Source of the DNA: Cephalotus follicularis
Lineage: Eukaryota; Streptophyta; Magnoliopsida; Oxalidales; Cephalotaceae
Reading direction: 5' to 3'
Assembly: GCA_001972305.1 (NCBI GenBank)
Contig: BDDD01000905.1
Location: 331,324 to 395,323 of the forward strand
DNA: 64,000 bases
Part shown: positions 46,747-59,000 of the stretch, piece after piece
How positions within the stretch are numbered: position 1 is the first letter of the stretch
How the letters are laid out: every line of letters starts with the position of its first letter
The notes under the pieces: model-generated
What the model saw: the letters and a program-made list of their open reading frames with translations, nothing else
The model's database searches: none
Told to the model about the DNA's origin: nothing
Translations under genes and position numbers: made by a program

Positions 46747-48001
46747 CTTGTCATTTTCAATCAAGATGACAAATATAGGTCCATCCTGGTTGCAATTAGG
46801 TTTGTAAGAAAATGGACAGTCATCTGAATGGGAAGGGAATGTGCAAGGTGGCTTGATGGAGTCAGTATAACCAATGGAACATCCGTCTTTACTTATTGTT
46901 TCACAGTGCCAGGTGACAACCCATCGCGCCCACTCAACCATCTGAAGCACAAATGAAGAGTGCTCACAGTCACCTTCCTTGTATCTCCAATGAGCTGCAA
47001 ATCCAAATTCAGCTTGCAAATGCATCTGCTTTGTTCGAATTTGAACTTCAAGTGGAACCATTCCTTCATCCATCACAACTGTGTGAAGAGATTGATACCT
47101 ACAATGAACTTCCCAGTTAGAAGGAAACCATTAATTTGAGTAGTTAATCCAGAACTACTAACGAGCTAACATACCCATTGAACTTTGGGTCAGTAATGTA
47201 GTCTTTAAATTTTACAGGCACTTCAGGCCATAACTGGTGCACAACTCTCAGGGCCTTATAACTGTCCTCTTCATTGCGAACAATCAAACGTAGGCCATGA
47301 TTATCATGAATTTCATCCACGGTAAGCTTCTTTCTGCACAACATAAAGCATCATCACATGAGAACTGCAAATTTGATCACACAATAAAATGCCAGACCAT
47401 AAAGAATGAAGTCATAACAAATTCAGATTTAGATCAGAACATGAAACGATGTTTCATTCATCTTAAGTAATTAAGAAACTCAAATTAATTATCTCAAGAA
47501 AACATGTTAGAACTGATAATAGAGTAAAAGAGAATGCATACTTTAACATTTTGCGATAAATACTGTACAGGCTTTTATGTCGCCCAGATAAAACAGGTAA
47601 CAGATGGCTTTATCCTTGAGAGATTGCTCTAGTTTCTCTACAGCAGAAGCAATCATCGCCTCATCAAAGGACTCCACAAGCTTAGAGGACAATTCCTTGT
47701 GCTGATCTGGGTTAAGATGCTTAAAACACAAATTTTCAAGTTGCTCTTTCCAATTGGAGATTCCTAAACGATTAGCCAAGGGTGCAAAGATTTCCAAAGT
47801 CTCCTTGGCAAATCTCTGTTGCTTGACCAAAGGCAATGCCTCTAATGTCATCATATTGTGCAACCAATCAGCCAGCTTAATCAGGACAGCCCTAGCATCT
47901 TCCATGGCAAGGAACATGGTATGCAGGCGATCTGCTTCGACTATTTTGCAAGCTGTGTTGTTTTCACGTGCAAGCTTACTCAGTTGACTAAGCTTAGAGA
48001 C
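46747..48001 (-). pseudogene. RSH: Captured RelA/SpoT homologue (RSH) gene fragment, three exons
   Basis: RSH enzymes make or break the alarmone ppGpp in plastids. Three minus-strand exons are seen with consensus splice sites. Exon one, 48001-47542, reads [15 protein letters not shown], then [20 protein letters not shown] and [20 protein letters not shown] (end of the HD hydrolase domain). Exon two, 47333-47176, reads [16 protein letters not shown] (synthetase domain). Exon three, 47098-46747, reads [28 protein letters not shown] and [11 protein letters not shown] (synthetase end). Acceptors end in ag and donors start gt at every junction. Exon one has a one-base deletion near 47592. Introns show it was captured as DNA. 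It resembles plant RSH2/RSH3; the exact paralogue is not certain. Confidence 0.86.
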
Positions 48002-48340
48002 CTAAAAAAGTCCACAAAGAGGAAAATTAACATACAATTATCAACTATCAAGCATAAAACTTTGCCAAAATGTGTCATGATATTATTCCATTCATGAATT
48101 TGATAATATTGAATTAATTAACCAGCCTCGGAAAGATATTAATAAAGAACATAAAAATCACAAAATTCAGAGTTCAATTAAGTAACAATTATAATATCAT
48201 CAAGAAAACAGTATCATATTCATTCGTCTCAGAGAGCCTATTCCAATTCAGGTAATGAGCGGTATACCAAATCATGAAGGATGCATGATGGATAGTACAA
48301 AGGATTGCCTAATATTTGGAAATTAACAAAAGACAATTAC
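48002..48340 (-). other. Probable RSH intron sequence in T10
   Basis: This AT-rich sequence upstream of the first captured exon on the minus strand has no coding signal. The exon starts right after a tttttag acceptor, so this is most likely intron from the donor gene. Confidence 0.45.
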
Positions 48341-48830
48341 CTATTTCATATTGACAGTATTGACAGTATGGATAGTTCTAACAATCCTTTCCCCATCAAC
48401 ATTCAGCTTGAATGAACAATTGTGCAACCTATCTTCCACCTCTATAAATGCACCTCTCACTCAAGGCGTCAACTGCACATTCAAGGAATCAACTGCACAT
48501 TCAAGGCATCAACTGTACCACAGAGCATTGACTGGTACGTGGACCAGTCACTGCAAACATCGACTCTCCTAGCCAAGGCGTGGCAGGTAGTCTTAGGCAT
48601 TGACAACTCTCCCTCAAGCGTTGACAGTCTACCTGAGGTGTCGATAGAACACTCTCAAACCGTCAACTACTGCACAGGGCGTCAACACATTAACACAAAG
48701 TATCAACGCCTTTAACCATGGCATCGATGGGTTGTGTGAAGCAGAGGAAGTTCGACAGAAAACTTAAACCCAGATTCAATCCCCTTTCAACCCATCCCAA
48801 AATGAAATTCAAGCATATGTAATTCGTATA
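48341..48830. repeat. T10 interior with gcgtcaac motif repeats
   Basis: cctctataaatgc at about 48439 is followed by about twelve copies of (g/c)(a/c)(g/a)tcaac with ctgcac or ctctc spacers (48468-48715). It looks like a promoter-proximal LTR remnant with decayed versions of the CG motif, but no LTR ends are visible. Confidence 0.45.
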
Positions 48831-48958
48831 TTGTACCTGTTATTTGCAACTTGCGCGAATTTGGAGGACTTGCAGCGGTGCCATCGACTGCCACTTCTTT
48901 CAGCTTCACAATCGGACACCAACACAGCGACTACTCCATCCGGCGCCACTCAGCTTCA

Positions 48959-49193
<235 letters not shown>

Positions 49194-49309
49194 CGATCCG
49201 CGGTATCGCGCTGCCCAGGGTTCATAAAGAGAGAGGCAGAGGTTGCTTGGAACGGATGAAATCGAAGGAGAGAGACGAAGTGCCGTGCGAAATGCTTATG
49301 TTAAAATAA

Positions 49310-49508
49310 TTTCATCTTTCCTTTTGAAATGGAAATTTTCATCCGTTTCAAAAGGTATAGGATTTCGAAACGGATTACAAATATCCGTTTCAAAAGGCTT
49401 GTCTTTTGAAACGGAACACACGGCCGTTTCAAAAGGTTAGTCTTTTGAAATGGCCGCGTGTTTCGTTTCAAAAGGGTGCGTTTCAAATAGCCTCTTTTTT
49501 TTGTAGTG
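49310..49508. repeat. T10 right terminal and subterminal repeats
   Basis: About nine copies of ccttttgaaa(c/t)gg or its inverse are present, mirroring the left end, closing with gcctcttttttttgtagtg. Confidence 0.85.
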
Positions 49509-49527
49509 TCCAGCATAGGTGAACCTC

Positions 49528-49539
49528 GCTCTGATACCA
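49528..49539 (-). other. T2 primer binding site
   Basis: On the element strand this reads tggtatcagagc, a perfect initiator-Met site, four bases inside the 5' LTR end at 49544. Confidence 0.92.
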
Positions 49540-49565
49540 AAACTGTAACGTTCCAAACCCCAAGA

Positions 49566-49825
49566 GTCAACCCCCAGGGTTTGACACGCTACCAACAGTA
49601 TCATTCAATAAATTACGGATAAATAAAAACATTTAACCTGTATAATAATGCATGCAAAAATTTGATAACAACAAATATTCGTGGATAAAACCCAGGTCAA
49701 CCCCCAAGGTTTGACACGCTACCAACAGTATCATTCAATAAATTACGGGTAAATAAAAACATTTAACCAATATAATAATGCATACAAAAATTTAATAACA
49801 ATAAATATTCCTGGATAAAACCCAG
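49566..49825. repeat. 130-base tandem duplication in T2 5' LTR
   Basis: 49566-49695 and 49696-49825 are the same 130-base unit, both ending ggataaaacccag, with about 8-10 differences. The left LTR has one unit (from about 1496). Confidence 0.9.
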
Positions 49826-50687
49826 TTCATACAACATTATTTAAAGGGTAGCTCTACCACAGACCGACAGGTCATAATACAATCAAATCATAAGGCTACC
49901 AGGTCGTCGAACTGCAACTGGAAGGAGGAGACTTACCCTAGTTAACTCTTCAGTTTGCTGCAAAACTCCACCTGTACCTGACGCATTACATTACAATGCA
50001 ATGGGTCAGTAACCACTGGTTGTGTAGGAACCCATACCCAAGCATATGTGGAGTGCAATGCAGCAGATATAAATATTTATGCAATGAGAGATGCAGTAAA
50101 AACAGTACAATACATTAAGTACATTTATTCATTCCATAATGGTTATTAACAATCATTACGCAGTTATTAGTAGTCACTAATAGTCCATAACAGTCAATAT
50201 AAATCCTTCCGCGACATTCCCTACTTAAAGAGGAATGGTAACGCACTCTAGACGTTGAAGGCAGAGAAACTGGGAGGAGTAAACATTACAATTTAGCCAG
50301 ACCAGTTCCTCAAGTCCTCAGCTTTAGGAAAAGCAATATACGTACTCTAGGAATTATAGGCAAAGGAGAGGAACGTAAACATTCATTTATGTAGTAACAA
50401 TAACAATCATTCAGCCAGTGGGGCTCATCTCGATCAGTGATCAGTAGGCTTATCTTAGTTGGTGATCTGACGGCTCATCTCGGCCGATGATCCATTGGGC
50501 TATCTTGGTGATCCACCAAGCTGAACTCTATTGATGATCCTTTAGCTCATCTCAAATATAGCCTTGCCAGCCCATCTCAATTGGTGATCAGGCACAGTAC
50601 ACTATATGAACACTACAGTACAATAACATTACATTATATCTCACTATGTGGTCTGCCTAAATTATATTACACTATAATATACTACAT

Positions 50688-50712
50688 TGGTTGTGTAGGA
50701 ACCCATACCCAA
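50688..50712. other. Templated filler at a deletion in T2 5' LTR
   Basis: These 25 bases are identical to 50017-50041 in the same LTR and stand exactly where about 784 bases present in the left LTR (2521-3304) are missing. Flanking words acatt.gttg and ccaaacgcatc are shared with the left LTR at the two edges. Confidence 0.85.
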
Positions 50713-52219
50713 ACGCATCACTTGGCATCCTCGAGCGATGGGATCTCGGCAGCTCGGGCAGTGGAGAGCTTTACGCCATTGCCTACTCAGACGCAAAATA
50801 GAGGAACGTGCCGTTGAAGGGCAAATGCTCAGGACGCATTGCAGGTAGAAGAATGTTGGAGTTAGGTGTTCCTATAAGCCATGAGGGCTAATTTTACTGT
50901 ACATATATGATACATTCCTTAATTGGAATAATCCATGCAAGCCTATGGTTGGCTGCATGTATGTACTTTACACTCTTATCCTACATTCTACGTTCCAGTT
51001 CTGTTAAATTGTGCAAATATATTCACAATGGAAAACCGACTATATGTAATATCCCAAACCGTCAAAAGCAGATCAGTTTGATCACCATGTCCACTGAGTA
51101 CACATATAGCGCCTTGTCACAGAAGGTGTAACGCCCGAGGTTTTTGCACGATGTAATATTTCAATTTTATTGAAATATTATTATTGAGTTAATGAGAATG
51201 GCATAAATTTTGACTTAAATGATGCTTCCAAAATTAAAAAGGTTAGATTTTGGAAGAAGGAATGATGGTGATGTTAAAGAAATTCAAAAAGATGCAATTA
51301 GAGGCAAAACGGTGCAGTTTTGGACTAAACGCATCGACGTCTCTGTAAAGACGTCGACGCCTATGGGAACCCAGATGCACGTGAATGCATGGACATGTAC
51401 GTCGATGTAGGGTGAAGACATCGACACCCTCTTATGAAAGAGGAAAAGACATCGACGTCTTTGAAAAGAATATCAGTCACGTTATGAACTGACAGAGTAA
51501 CGTGCATGAAGGAAGGAATTAGGATCCTTGCAGGCGCCTTGAGGCACGGGAAGGAGACGTGTTGATCATGCATAAGGGCCTCATGACCTGCATGACTGAA
51601 GAAGGAGGAAGAATATGACAAGTGTGGGTGTGGATGCAACCTGCAAAAAACATGAGAAGGAAACAAAATGAAATGTAGAAATTCACTGGGAAAGAGGGAG
51701 AGAATACGAGAGTGTTCATTGAATGCAGGGAGAAAGAGGGAGAGGGAGTCATCTGCATAAGAGCAAGCCCATACCCACCCCTCTCTCTCGTTTAAAACAC
51801 CTAAGGAGAGGAAAAGAAAGAAACAGTGAGTGTGAAAGAGGAATACCACCATTGCTGGACCAGTGGAGCTTGGGGAACTTGTAGCTGATAGCTTGCAGCA
51901 AGGGATGAACCTGGGGCTGCTGTGATCAACTCTTGGAACAAAAAGAGGTGGACTTTCAAGGTTTCTAACTTGAAACTAGAGGTAGGGGAAGTATATGTGC
52001 ACTTTTGAGTTCAAAGCTAATGTCTTGCCATGACTAAAATGCATGAATTGCATGCCTGTTTTGGAGTGGATTATGATGTTAGTTTGATTATATGAACACG
52101 TGGTATAGTGGACTATGCATGCATGTTGAATTCTATATGAATCTCATGTTAGATTGCATGTATTATTGGATTTTATGTTCCTGTTTGGTTGTCGTATGGA
52201 AGAGACAGTGTTCTGGACT

Positions 52220-52775
52220 CTTAAACGTCGATGCTTTTAGGATAAGTATAGATGTCTTTATGCGATGAGTCAATAGACATCGATGACTTAGTTAAGCGTC
52301 GATGTCTACTTCAACCATCTTCAGAACTGCAATGTTTGCCTCTGGACTTGGGGACTTTGATGGATTAATGATTTGGTTATACATATAAATAACCTGTTGT
52401 GCGTGTTAGTGTACCTGGGAAGTGCCTGCGTGGATGGAGGATGGATTCTTCCTTGACATGGAGTTTGGTCGAAGTGATACCTCCTGGTACCACTTAAACA
52501 TTAACGTCTATGGAAGGCATCGACGTCTTTGGTTGCTATGCATTGGGTCTCGTACATAACACGAGGACGTGTTAAGGTTCCTACCTTAAACGTCGATGCG
52601 TTGCGATGAACATCGACGCCAAAGGGTTTTGGCTTGAAGGCATCGACGCCTGCAGGAAAACGTCGACGCGATTCGTACTGTTGTATGCACTGACCTTGAA
52701 GGTAACCCTCGATGCTTTTGGGGCAATGAACATCGACGCGTTGAGGAAAGACATCGACGTCTTTCCTCCTGGTTT
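52220..52775 (+). repeat. catcgacg(t/c)c motif zone in T12 5' LTR
   Basis: About thirteen copies are present (52225, 52280, 52304, 52518, 52588, 52609, 52640, 52661, 52707, 52730, 52751 and neighbours). The best, aaagacatcgacgtcttt at 52746, is the same 18-base word as in the T5 copia LTR. The corresponding zone in the 3' LTR is 57178-57730. Confidence 0.8.
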
Positions 52776-53374
52776 GTACGGTTTGACCCGTTTTGGATCC
52801 GTTAGCTCCAGAACGATTCTAGAAATGACTCTAGGCATGTTTGAGCATATGGTGGCATTGCATACTACTATGAATTGATTTGTGTAATACCGCATGATTT
52901 CTCAAATGATTTTAATTTGAGAGATGTGTATATGATGGTTGTATGGAAATATATGTATATATATTTTCCAAAATGGATTGTAAAAATGATTTCAATGATT
53001 GAAATTATGTATACAAAAATAAGTATTTTCAAAGAATTAAATACTGTGCAAAAGGACTAGTTATACATTTTGAATAATGTAATATTGTCAAGTACTTTAT
53101 ATACAATAATTTACTTGGAAATGGACTGTGACAGATATGTATATTTTCCAAAAAGGATTGCGAAATGGTTTCACATAATTAAAATTGTGGTATACGGACA
53201 TGAGTATTTTCGAAAGATCGGAGTACATTTTTAATGTATTGTTTTCAAGTATTTATGATACACTAAAACTAATTGAAAAGGATTGAAAAGGGACCCTTGT
53301 ATATTTGAGCAATATTTATATATGTTTCAAGAATTTATACTTATAAATCACTTGAAAAGGACTGTGAAATTTTG

Positions 53375-53725
53375 ATAACTACTAAATCCTGTTGGGTGAG
53401 TAACTGGAAACTGTAATCTGTGTTACAAGGGACTGATGCCCATTTGGGATGTTTTGATGTCAAGTATTTCTTATGTGCTAATTACTTGTGATGGCTTGTT
53501 TGGGTTACTAAACTATGTTGTGTAAGTAGCCAGGAATTCCACTACTGAGCTCTTTTGGGAAAGTAGTTGAAAGATTCGTATACGGTAGCCACTAAGCTCT
53601 GTTGAGTAAGTAGCTAGGGTTTCCCACGAAATGGTTACTGAGCTCTGTTGGGAAAGTAACCAGGGACTCCCTCTTGGGTTGCTAAGCACTGTTGTGTAAG
53701 TAACCGGTTGTTGAGCCTGGGTGTC
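53375..53725 (+). repeat. Tandem repeat of about 55 bases in T12 5' LTR
   Basis: Six degenerate units share the words gttactaagc, tctgttggg and aagtaaccagg. The 3' LTR has the same array at 58345-58690. Confidence 0.8.
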
Positions 53726-54428
53726 AGCAACTTTGATCTGGCTTGATGGGTCCTTAGTGACCTGATCGTTGTATCTGGCCTCTTTGGGGATAGTCTCGTA
53801 CTTGTGTTATTGTGACCCTCGGGTGATACCTGCTTGTGGATATATATAATTCATGTATATCCTGTGTTACTTATGTACTGCATCATGAATGCATTCATTT
53901 CATGTCATTCATTTCTTGGTCCCAAAATGTATTTATACTTAGCCGAGTGAGGACAAAGGCTAACCCCCTACTATTTCAGATTGACGGAGACAATCAGACA
54001 AGCGCGGTTAAGACCATTTTGGGAGCTGCTATTTGAAGGTTGATTAAGTTGATTTCGTGTTATGAAAATCCTACTCATGTTGGAGAGGATGATAACTTGT
54101 ACTTGATCAATTTGGATAATTTGTATTTGGGATTTGAAACAATGTTTTGGGTTTGATTTATATATGTGAACTTCTCTATGGGAGATATTTATGGTCTAAA
54201 TGAAGGTTATATCACGCCCCGTTTCGTGAGCAATTAACAATGATGTTGTTTTGTTGTAACATGTAGTATGGGATGCGTGTTACGTTGTTAGTTCGGCTTA
54301 TATTAAAGCCTTTTGCAACTGATGTATCTTTTTAAAAAGGTTTGAATTTATCGTAAAATTTGATAAGCCTCATTATTATGTTAATTGCTACCGCTTATAT
54401 GTCGTTTGGAAAACGGGGTGTGACAAGA

Positions 54429-54440
54429 TTGTATCAGAGC
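54429..54440 (+). other. T12 primer binding site
   Basis: ttgtatcagagc starts three bases after the LTR end and has one mismatch to the initiator-Met site. Confidence 0.88.
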
Positions 54441-54540
54441 ATATATCCATTATATGCTTAGCTTGGATAAGTTCCTTGGCAATTAACTAATTGTTTCCTT
54501 GAGATGACTACTAATGACATCTTTTCCATATAGGAACAAT

Positions 54541-55690
54541 GGACAGAAGGAGGACACGTTCGAGAGCTAGAGCCGCTGAGGCCAATGCCCCACGAGGAGT
54601 AAATGTCCCCCATGATGACAGAGATCCGTTGGCGTGTATTGCGGATTACTTTTAGCAGCAGATGGCCTTCAACATGGCTAATGCGGAGGAGATGCGCCAA
54701 TACTACGTGCAAGCTCAACCCCGACATAGAGCTCCTGCTCAGTGTGACCATGAAGATGGGAACACTTTTGGGAAAGGCTTAGAGTGATTCATGAGGCAGA
54801 ATACTCCTAGCTTTCGAGGAGAGCTAGATGCTACTATTACAGAAAGATGGTTGCAAGATCTGGAGAAGATCTTCGAAGTTATGGATTGTACCGAAAACTA
54901 GAAGCTAAAATTTGTTGTCTACCAGTTATGGGGTGAGGCCATCCGCTGGTGGGAGATGGTCAAGGCAAAGTGGGAGTCAATCGGACTCGATAGTACATGG
55001 GAAAGATTCCAGAGAGAATTTCTCGATACCTATGTTCCTCGTATCAAGCAAGAACGAAGGGAGACAGAACTTGTAGAGCCGACACAAGGAGAGATGACCG
55101 TGGCTGAATACCAGGCAAGGTTTATGGAGCTTGCCAGACACTCTGCCTATCTGGTGGCAGATGAGGAAAAGAAAATTTGGAGGTTCCTGAGGGGTCTACG
55201 ACCGGACCTTCAGTCAAGGATTAAAACCATGGAGTTGGGAACTTTTGTAGAGGTTGCCCAAAAAGCAACATTGCTGGAAAGTATAGCAAGTGAAGACCGT
55301 GTCGAGAGAGCTCGTACACAACAGAGCAACCAAACTTCCAAGCAATCTAGGCCAGCTTCATCTAAGTGGCAAAGTAGTGGTTCTCCAACAAAGTCGACAA
55401 AGAATGAATCTTAGCAAACTGCTAATCAGGGCACTCCTAGTCAAGGGAGTAATGCTAGGACGGGAGTCTGTCCCCATTGTGACCGCAAAGGCCATCAACC
55501 AGAGGATTGCTGGTGGAAAAATGGGTCATGTATGAGGTGTGGAGCACCTGACCATTTGAGGAAGGATTGTCCGATGAAACAAGTGACAGTGCCCCCTGGA
55601 CCTACCAATGATGGTGGTGCTACAGCTGGACCTTCACAGCGGAGAGATACTAGCAAAGGAATCATGAGAGGTAAATTTGGCAATCTATGA
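54541..55690 (+). pseudogene. T12 gag (Tekay-type) with two CCHC knuckles, four stops
   Basis: MDRRRTRSRARAAEANAPRG opens a gag alignable with T8 along its length: WLQDLEKIFEVMDC, YQLWGEAIRWWE, FLDTYVPRIKQERRE, FLRGLRPDLQSRI, then knuckles CPHCDRKGHQPEDC and CMRCGAPDHLRKDC (about 55470-55570), ending at about 55690. In-frame stops lie at about 54652 (TAG), 54786 (TGA), 54897 (TAG) and 55412 (TAG). At several, T8 or the family has Gln or Arg, as C-to-T change would produce. As it stands no full Gag can be made. The longest open part is 54956-55411. Confidence 0.85.
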
Positions 55691-56059
55691 TGCATTGTTT
55701 TATCATATATTGAAATTGTACTTGATTTACTGGATGACCTAAAGTCGTGATTGCATCAACGTTATGGGTGTTAAGCTAGAACCTTTGAAGGTTAAGCTAG
55801 TAAGTACAAGGATAAATGGACGCTGACGTAACAGTCTAATGAATGATCGAACGGTTGTTCGAACGATTGAGTGAATGAACGACCATTACTTAGGTCAATC
55901 TCGTGAATGAGTCTTCGAGAGGAGTCAAGATCGTTAAGGAAGAAGTTGCTTGCGGTACAAAGTTGACGGAAAGGTTATGAGATGACTAAGGATGATACCC
56001 TTAATCATCCAGAGTATATTAAGGAAATTCGAGGATGAATTTTTTGAAGGAGGGTGGAT
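55691..56059 (+). other. T12 3' untranslated region and polypurine tract
   Basis: There is no pol. The stretch has repeated (a)cgaacg(g/a)tt-type words (55840-55890) and ends in ttcgaggatgaa followed by gaaggagggtggat, the usual Tekay-type end, directly before the 3' LTR. Confidence 0.75.
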
Positions 56060-59000
56060 TGTAACGCACGAGGTTTTTGCACGATGTAATATTTCAATTT
56101 TATTGAAATATTATTATTGAGTTAATGAGAATGGCATAAATTTTGACTTAAATGATGATTCCAAAATTTAAAAGGTTAGATTTTGGAAGAAGGAATGATG
56201 GTGATGTTAAAGAAATTTAAAAAGATTCAATGAGAGGCAAAACGGTGCAGTTTTGGACTAAGCGCATCGACGTCTTTGTAAAGACGTCGACGCCTATGGG
56301 AACACAGATGCACGTGAATGCATGGACATGCACGTTGATGTAGGGTGAAGACATCGACACCCTCTTATGAAAGAAGAAAAGACATCGACGTCTAAGGAAA
56401 GACATTGACGTCTGTGAAAAGAGTATCAGTCACGTTATGAACTGACAGAGTAACATGCAAGACGGAAGGAATTAGGATCCTTGCAGGCGCCTTGAGGCAC
56501 GGGAAGGAGACGTGTTGATCATGCATAAGGGCCTCCTGATCTGCATGACTGAAGAAGGAGGAAGAACATGACAAGTGTGGGTGTGCATGCAACCTGCAGA
56601 AAACATGAGAAGGAAACAAAATGAAATGCAGAAATTCAGTGGGAAAGAGGGACAGAACACCAGAGCGTTCATTGAATGCATGGAGAAAGAGGGAGAGGGA
56701 GTCATCTGCATAAGAGCAACCCCATCCCCACCCCTCTCTCTCATTTAAAACACTTAAGGAGAGGAAAAGAAAGAAACAGTGAATGTGAAAGAGGAATACC
56801 ACCATTGCTAGACCAGTGGAGTTTGGGGAACTTGGAGCTGATAGCTTGCAGCAAGGGACAAACCTGGGGCTGCTGTGATCAACTCTTGGAACACAAAGAG
56901 GTGGACTTTCAAGGTTTCTAACTTGAAACCAGAGGTATGGGGAGTATGAGTGCACTTTTGAGTTCAAAGCTAATGTCTTGCCATGAATAAAATGCATGAA
57001 TTGTATGCCTGTTATGGAGTGGATTTGGATGTTAGTTTGATTATATGAACACCTGGTTTAGTGGACTATGCATGCATGTTGAATTCTGTATGAATCCCGT
57101 GTTCGACTACATGTAATATTGGATTTTATGTTCCTGTTTGGTTGTCGTATGGAAGAGACAGTGTTCTGGACTCTTAAACGTCGATGCTTTAATGATAAGT
57201 ATCGATGTCTTTATGCGATGAGGCAATAGACCTCAACGTCTTAGTTAAGCGTCGATGTCTATTTCAACCATCTGTAGAACTGCAATGTTTGCCTCTAGAC
57301 TTGTGGACTTTGATGGATTAATGATTTGGTTATACATATAAATAACCTGTTGTGCGTGTTACGCCGTAAGTGGTGTACCTGGGAAGTGCCTGCGTGGATG
57401 GAGGATGGATTCTTCCTTGACATGGAGTTTGGTCGAAGTGATACCTCCTAGTACCACTTAAACATCAACGTATATGGAAGGCATCGATGTCTTTGGTTGC
57501 TATGCATTGGGTCTTGCACATAACGCGAGGACGTGTTAAGGTTCCTACCTTAAACGGTGATGCGTTGTGATGAACATCGACGCCTAAGGGTTTTGGCTTG
57601 AAGGCATCGACGCCTACAGGAAAATGTCTACGCGATTCGTACTGTTGTAAGCACTGACCTTGAAGATAACCCTCGACGCTTTTAGGGCAATGAACATCGA
57701 CGCGTTGAGGAAAGACATCGACGTCTTTCCTCCTGGTTTGTACGGTTTGACCCATTTTGGACACGTTAGCTCCGGAACGATTCTAGAAATGACTCTAGGC
57801 ATGTTTGAGCATATGGTTGCATTGCATACTACTGTGAATTGATTTGTGTAATACCGCATGATTTCTCATATGATTTTAATTTGAGAGATGTATATATGAT
57901 GGTTATGTGGAAATATATGTATATATATTTTCCAAAAAGGATTGTAAAAATGATTTCAATGATTGAAATTATGTATACGAAAATAAGTATTTTTGAAGAA
58001 TTAAATACTGTACAAAAGGACTAGTTATACATGTTGAATAAATGTAATATTGTCAAGTACTTTATATACAATAATTTACTTGGAAATGGACTGTGACAGA
58101 TATGTATATTTTCCAAAAAGGATTGCGAAATGGTTTCACATAATTAAAATTATGGTATATGGACATGAGTATTTTCGAAAGATTGGAGTACATTTTTAAT
58201 GTATTGTTTTCAAGTATTTATGATACACAAAAACTAATTGAAAAGGATTGAAAAGGTTCCCTTGTATATTTGAGCAATATATATATCTATATATGTTTCA
58301 AGAATTTATACTTATAAATTACTTGAAATGGACTGTAAAATTTTGATAACTACTAAACCCTGTTGGGTGAGTAACTGGAAACTGTAATCTGTGTTACAAG
58401 GGACTGATGCCCATTTGGGATGTTTTGATTGCAAGTATTTCTCATGTGTTAATTACTTTTGATGGCTTGTTTGGGTTACTAAACTATGTTGTGTAAGTAG
58501 CCAGGAATTCCACTACTGAGCTCTTTTGGGAAAGTAGTTGAAAGATTCGTATACGGTAGCCACTAAGCTCTGTTGAGTAAGTAGCTAGGGTTTCCCACGA
58601 AATGGTTACTGAGCTCTGTTGGGAAAGTAACCAGGGACTCCCTCTTGGGTTGCTAAGCACTGTTGTGTAAGTAACCGGTTGTTGAGCCTGGGTGTCAGCA
58701 ACTTTGATCTGGCTTGATGGGTCCTTAGTGACCTGATTGTTGTATCTGGCCCTTTGGGGATAGTCTCGTACTTGTCTTATTGTGACCCTCGGGTGATACC
58801 TACTTGTGGATTGGGAGCTGCTATTTGAAGGTTGATTAAGCTGATTTCGTGTTATGAAAATCCTACTCATGTTGGAGAGGTTGATAACTTGTACTTGTTC
58901 AATTTGGATAATTTGTATTTGGGATTTGAAACAATGTTTTGGGTTTGATTTATATATGTGAACTTCTCTATGGGAGATAATTATGGTTTAAATGAAGGTT

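Larger units (their letters stand above)
49544..50853 (-). repeat. T2 5' LTR (part in window)
   Basis: This matches 1474-3449 with three differences in structure: a 130-base tandem duplication at 49566-49825, a deletion of the segment matching 2521-3304, and a 25-base filler at that deletion. T11 interrupts it at 50854, the same site as T3 in the other LTR. The remainder of the LTR lies beyond the window. Confidence 0.87.
51127..54425 (+). repeat. T12 5' LTR
   Basis: The order of parts is: CG-motif cluster (51330-51470), purine/pyrimidine block with ctctctctcgtttaaaac (51778), splice-like 'aggtaggg' block, second CG-motif zone (52225-52770), two related AT-rich stretches (52900-53115 and 53130-53330), a tandem repeat zone (53375-53720), and the 30-base block shared with T7 (53938-53967). 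Confidence 0.93.
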
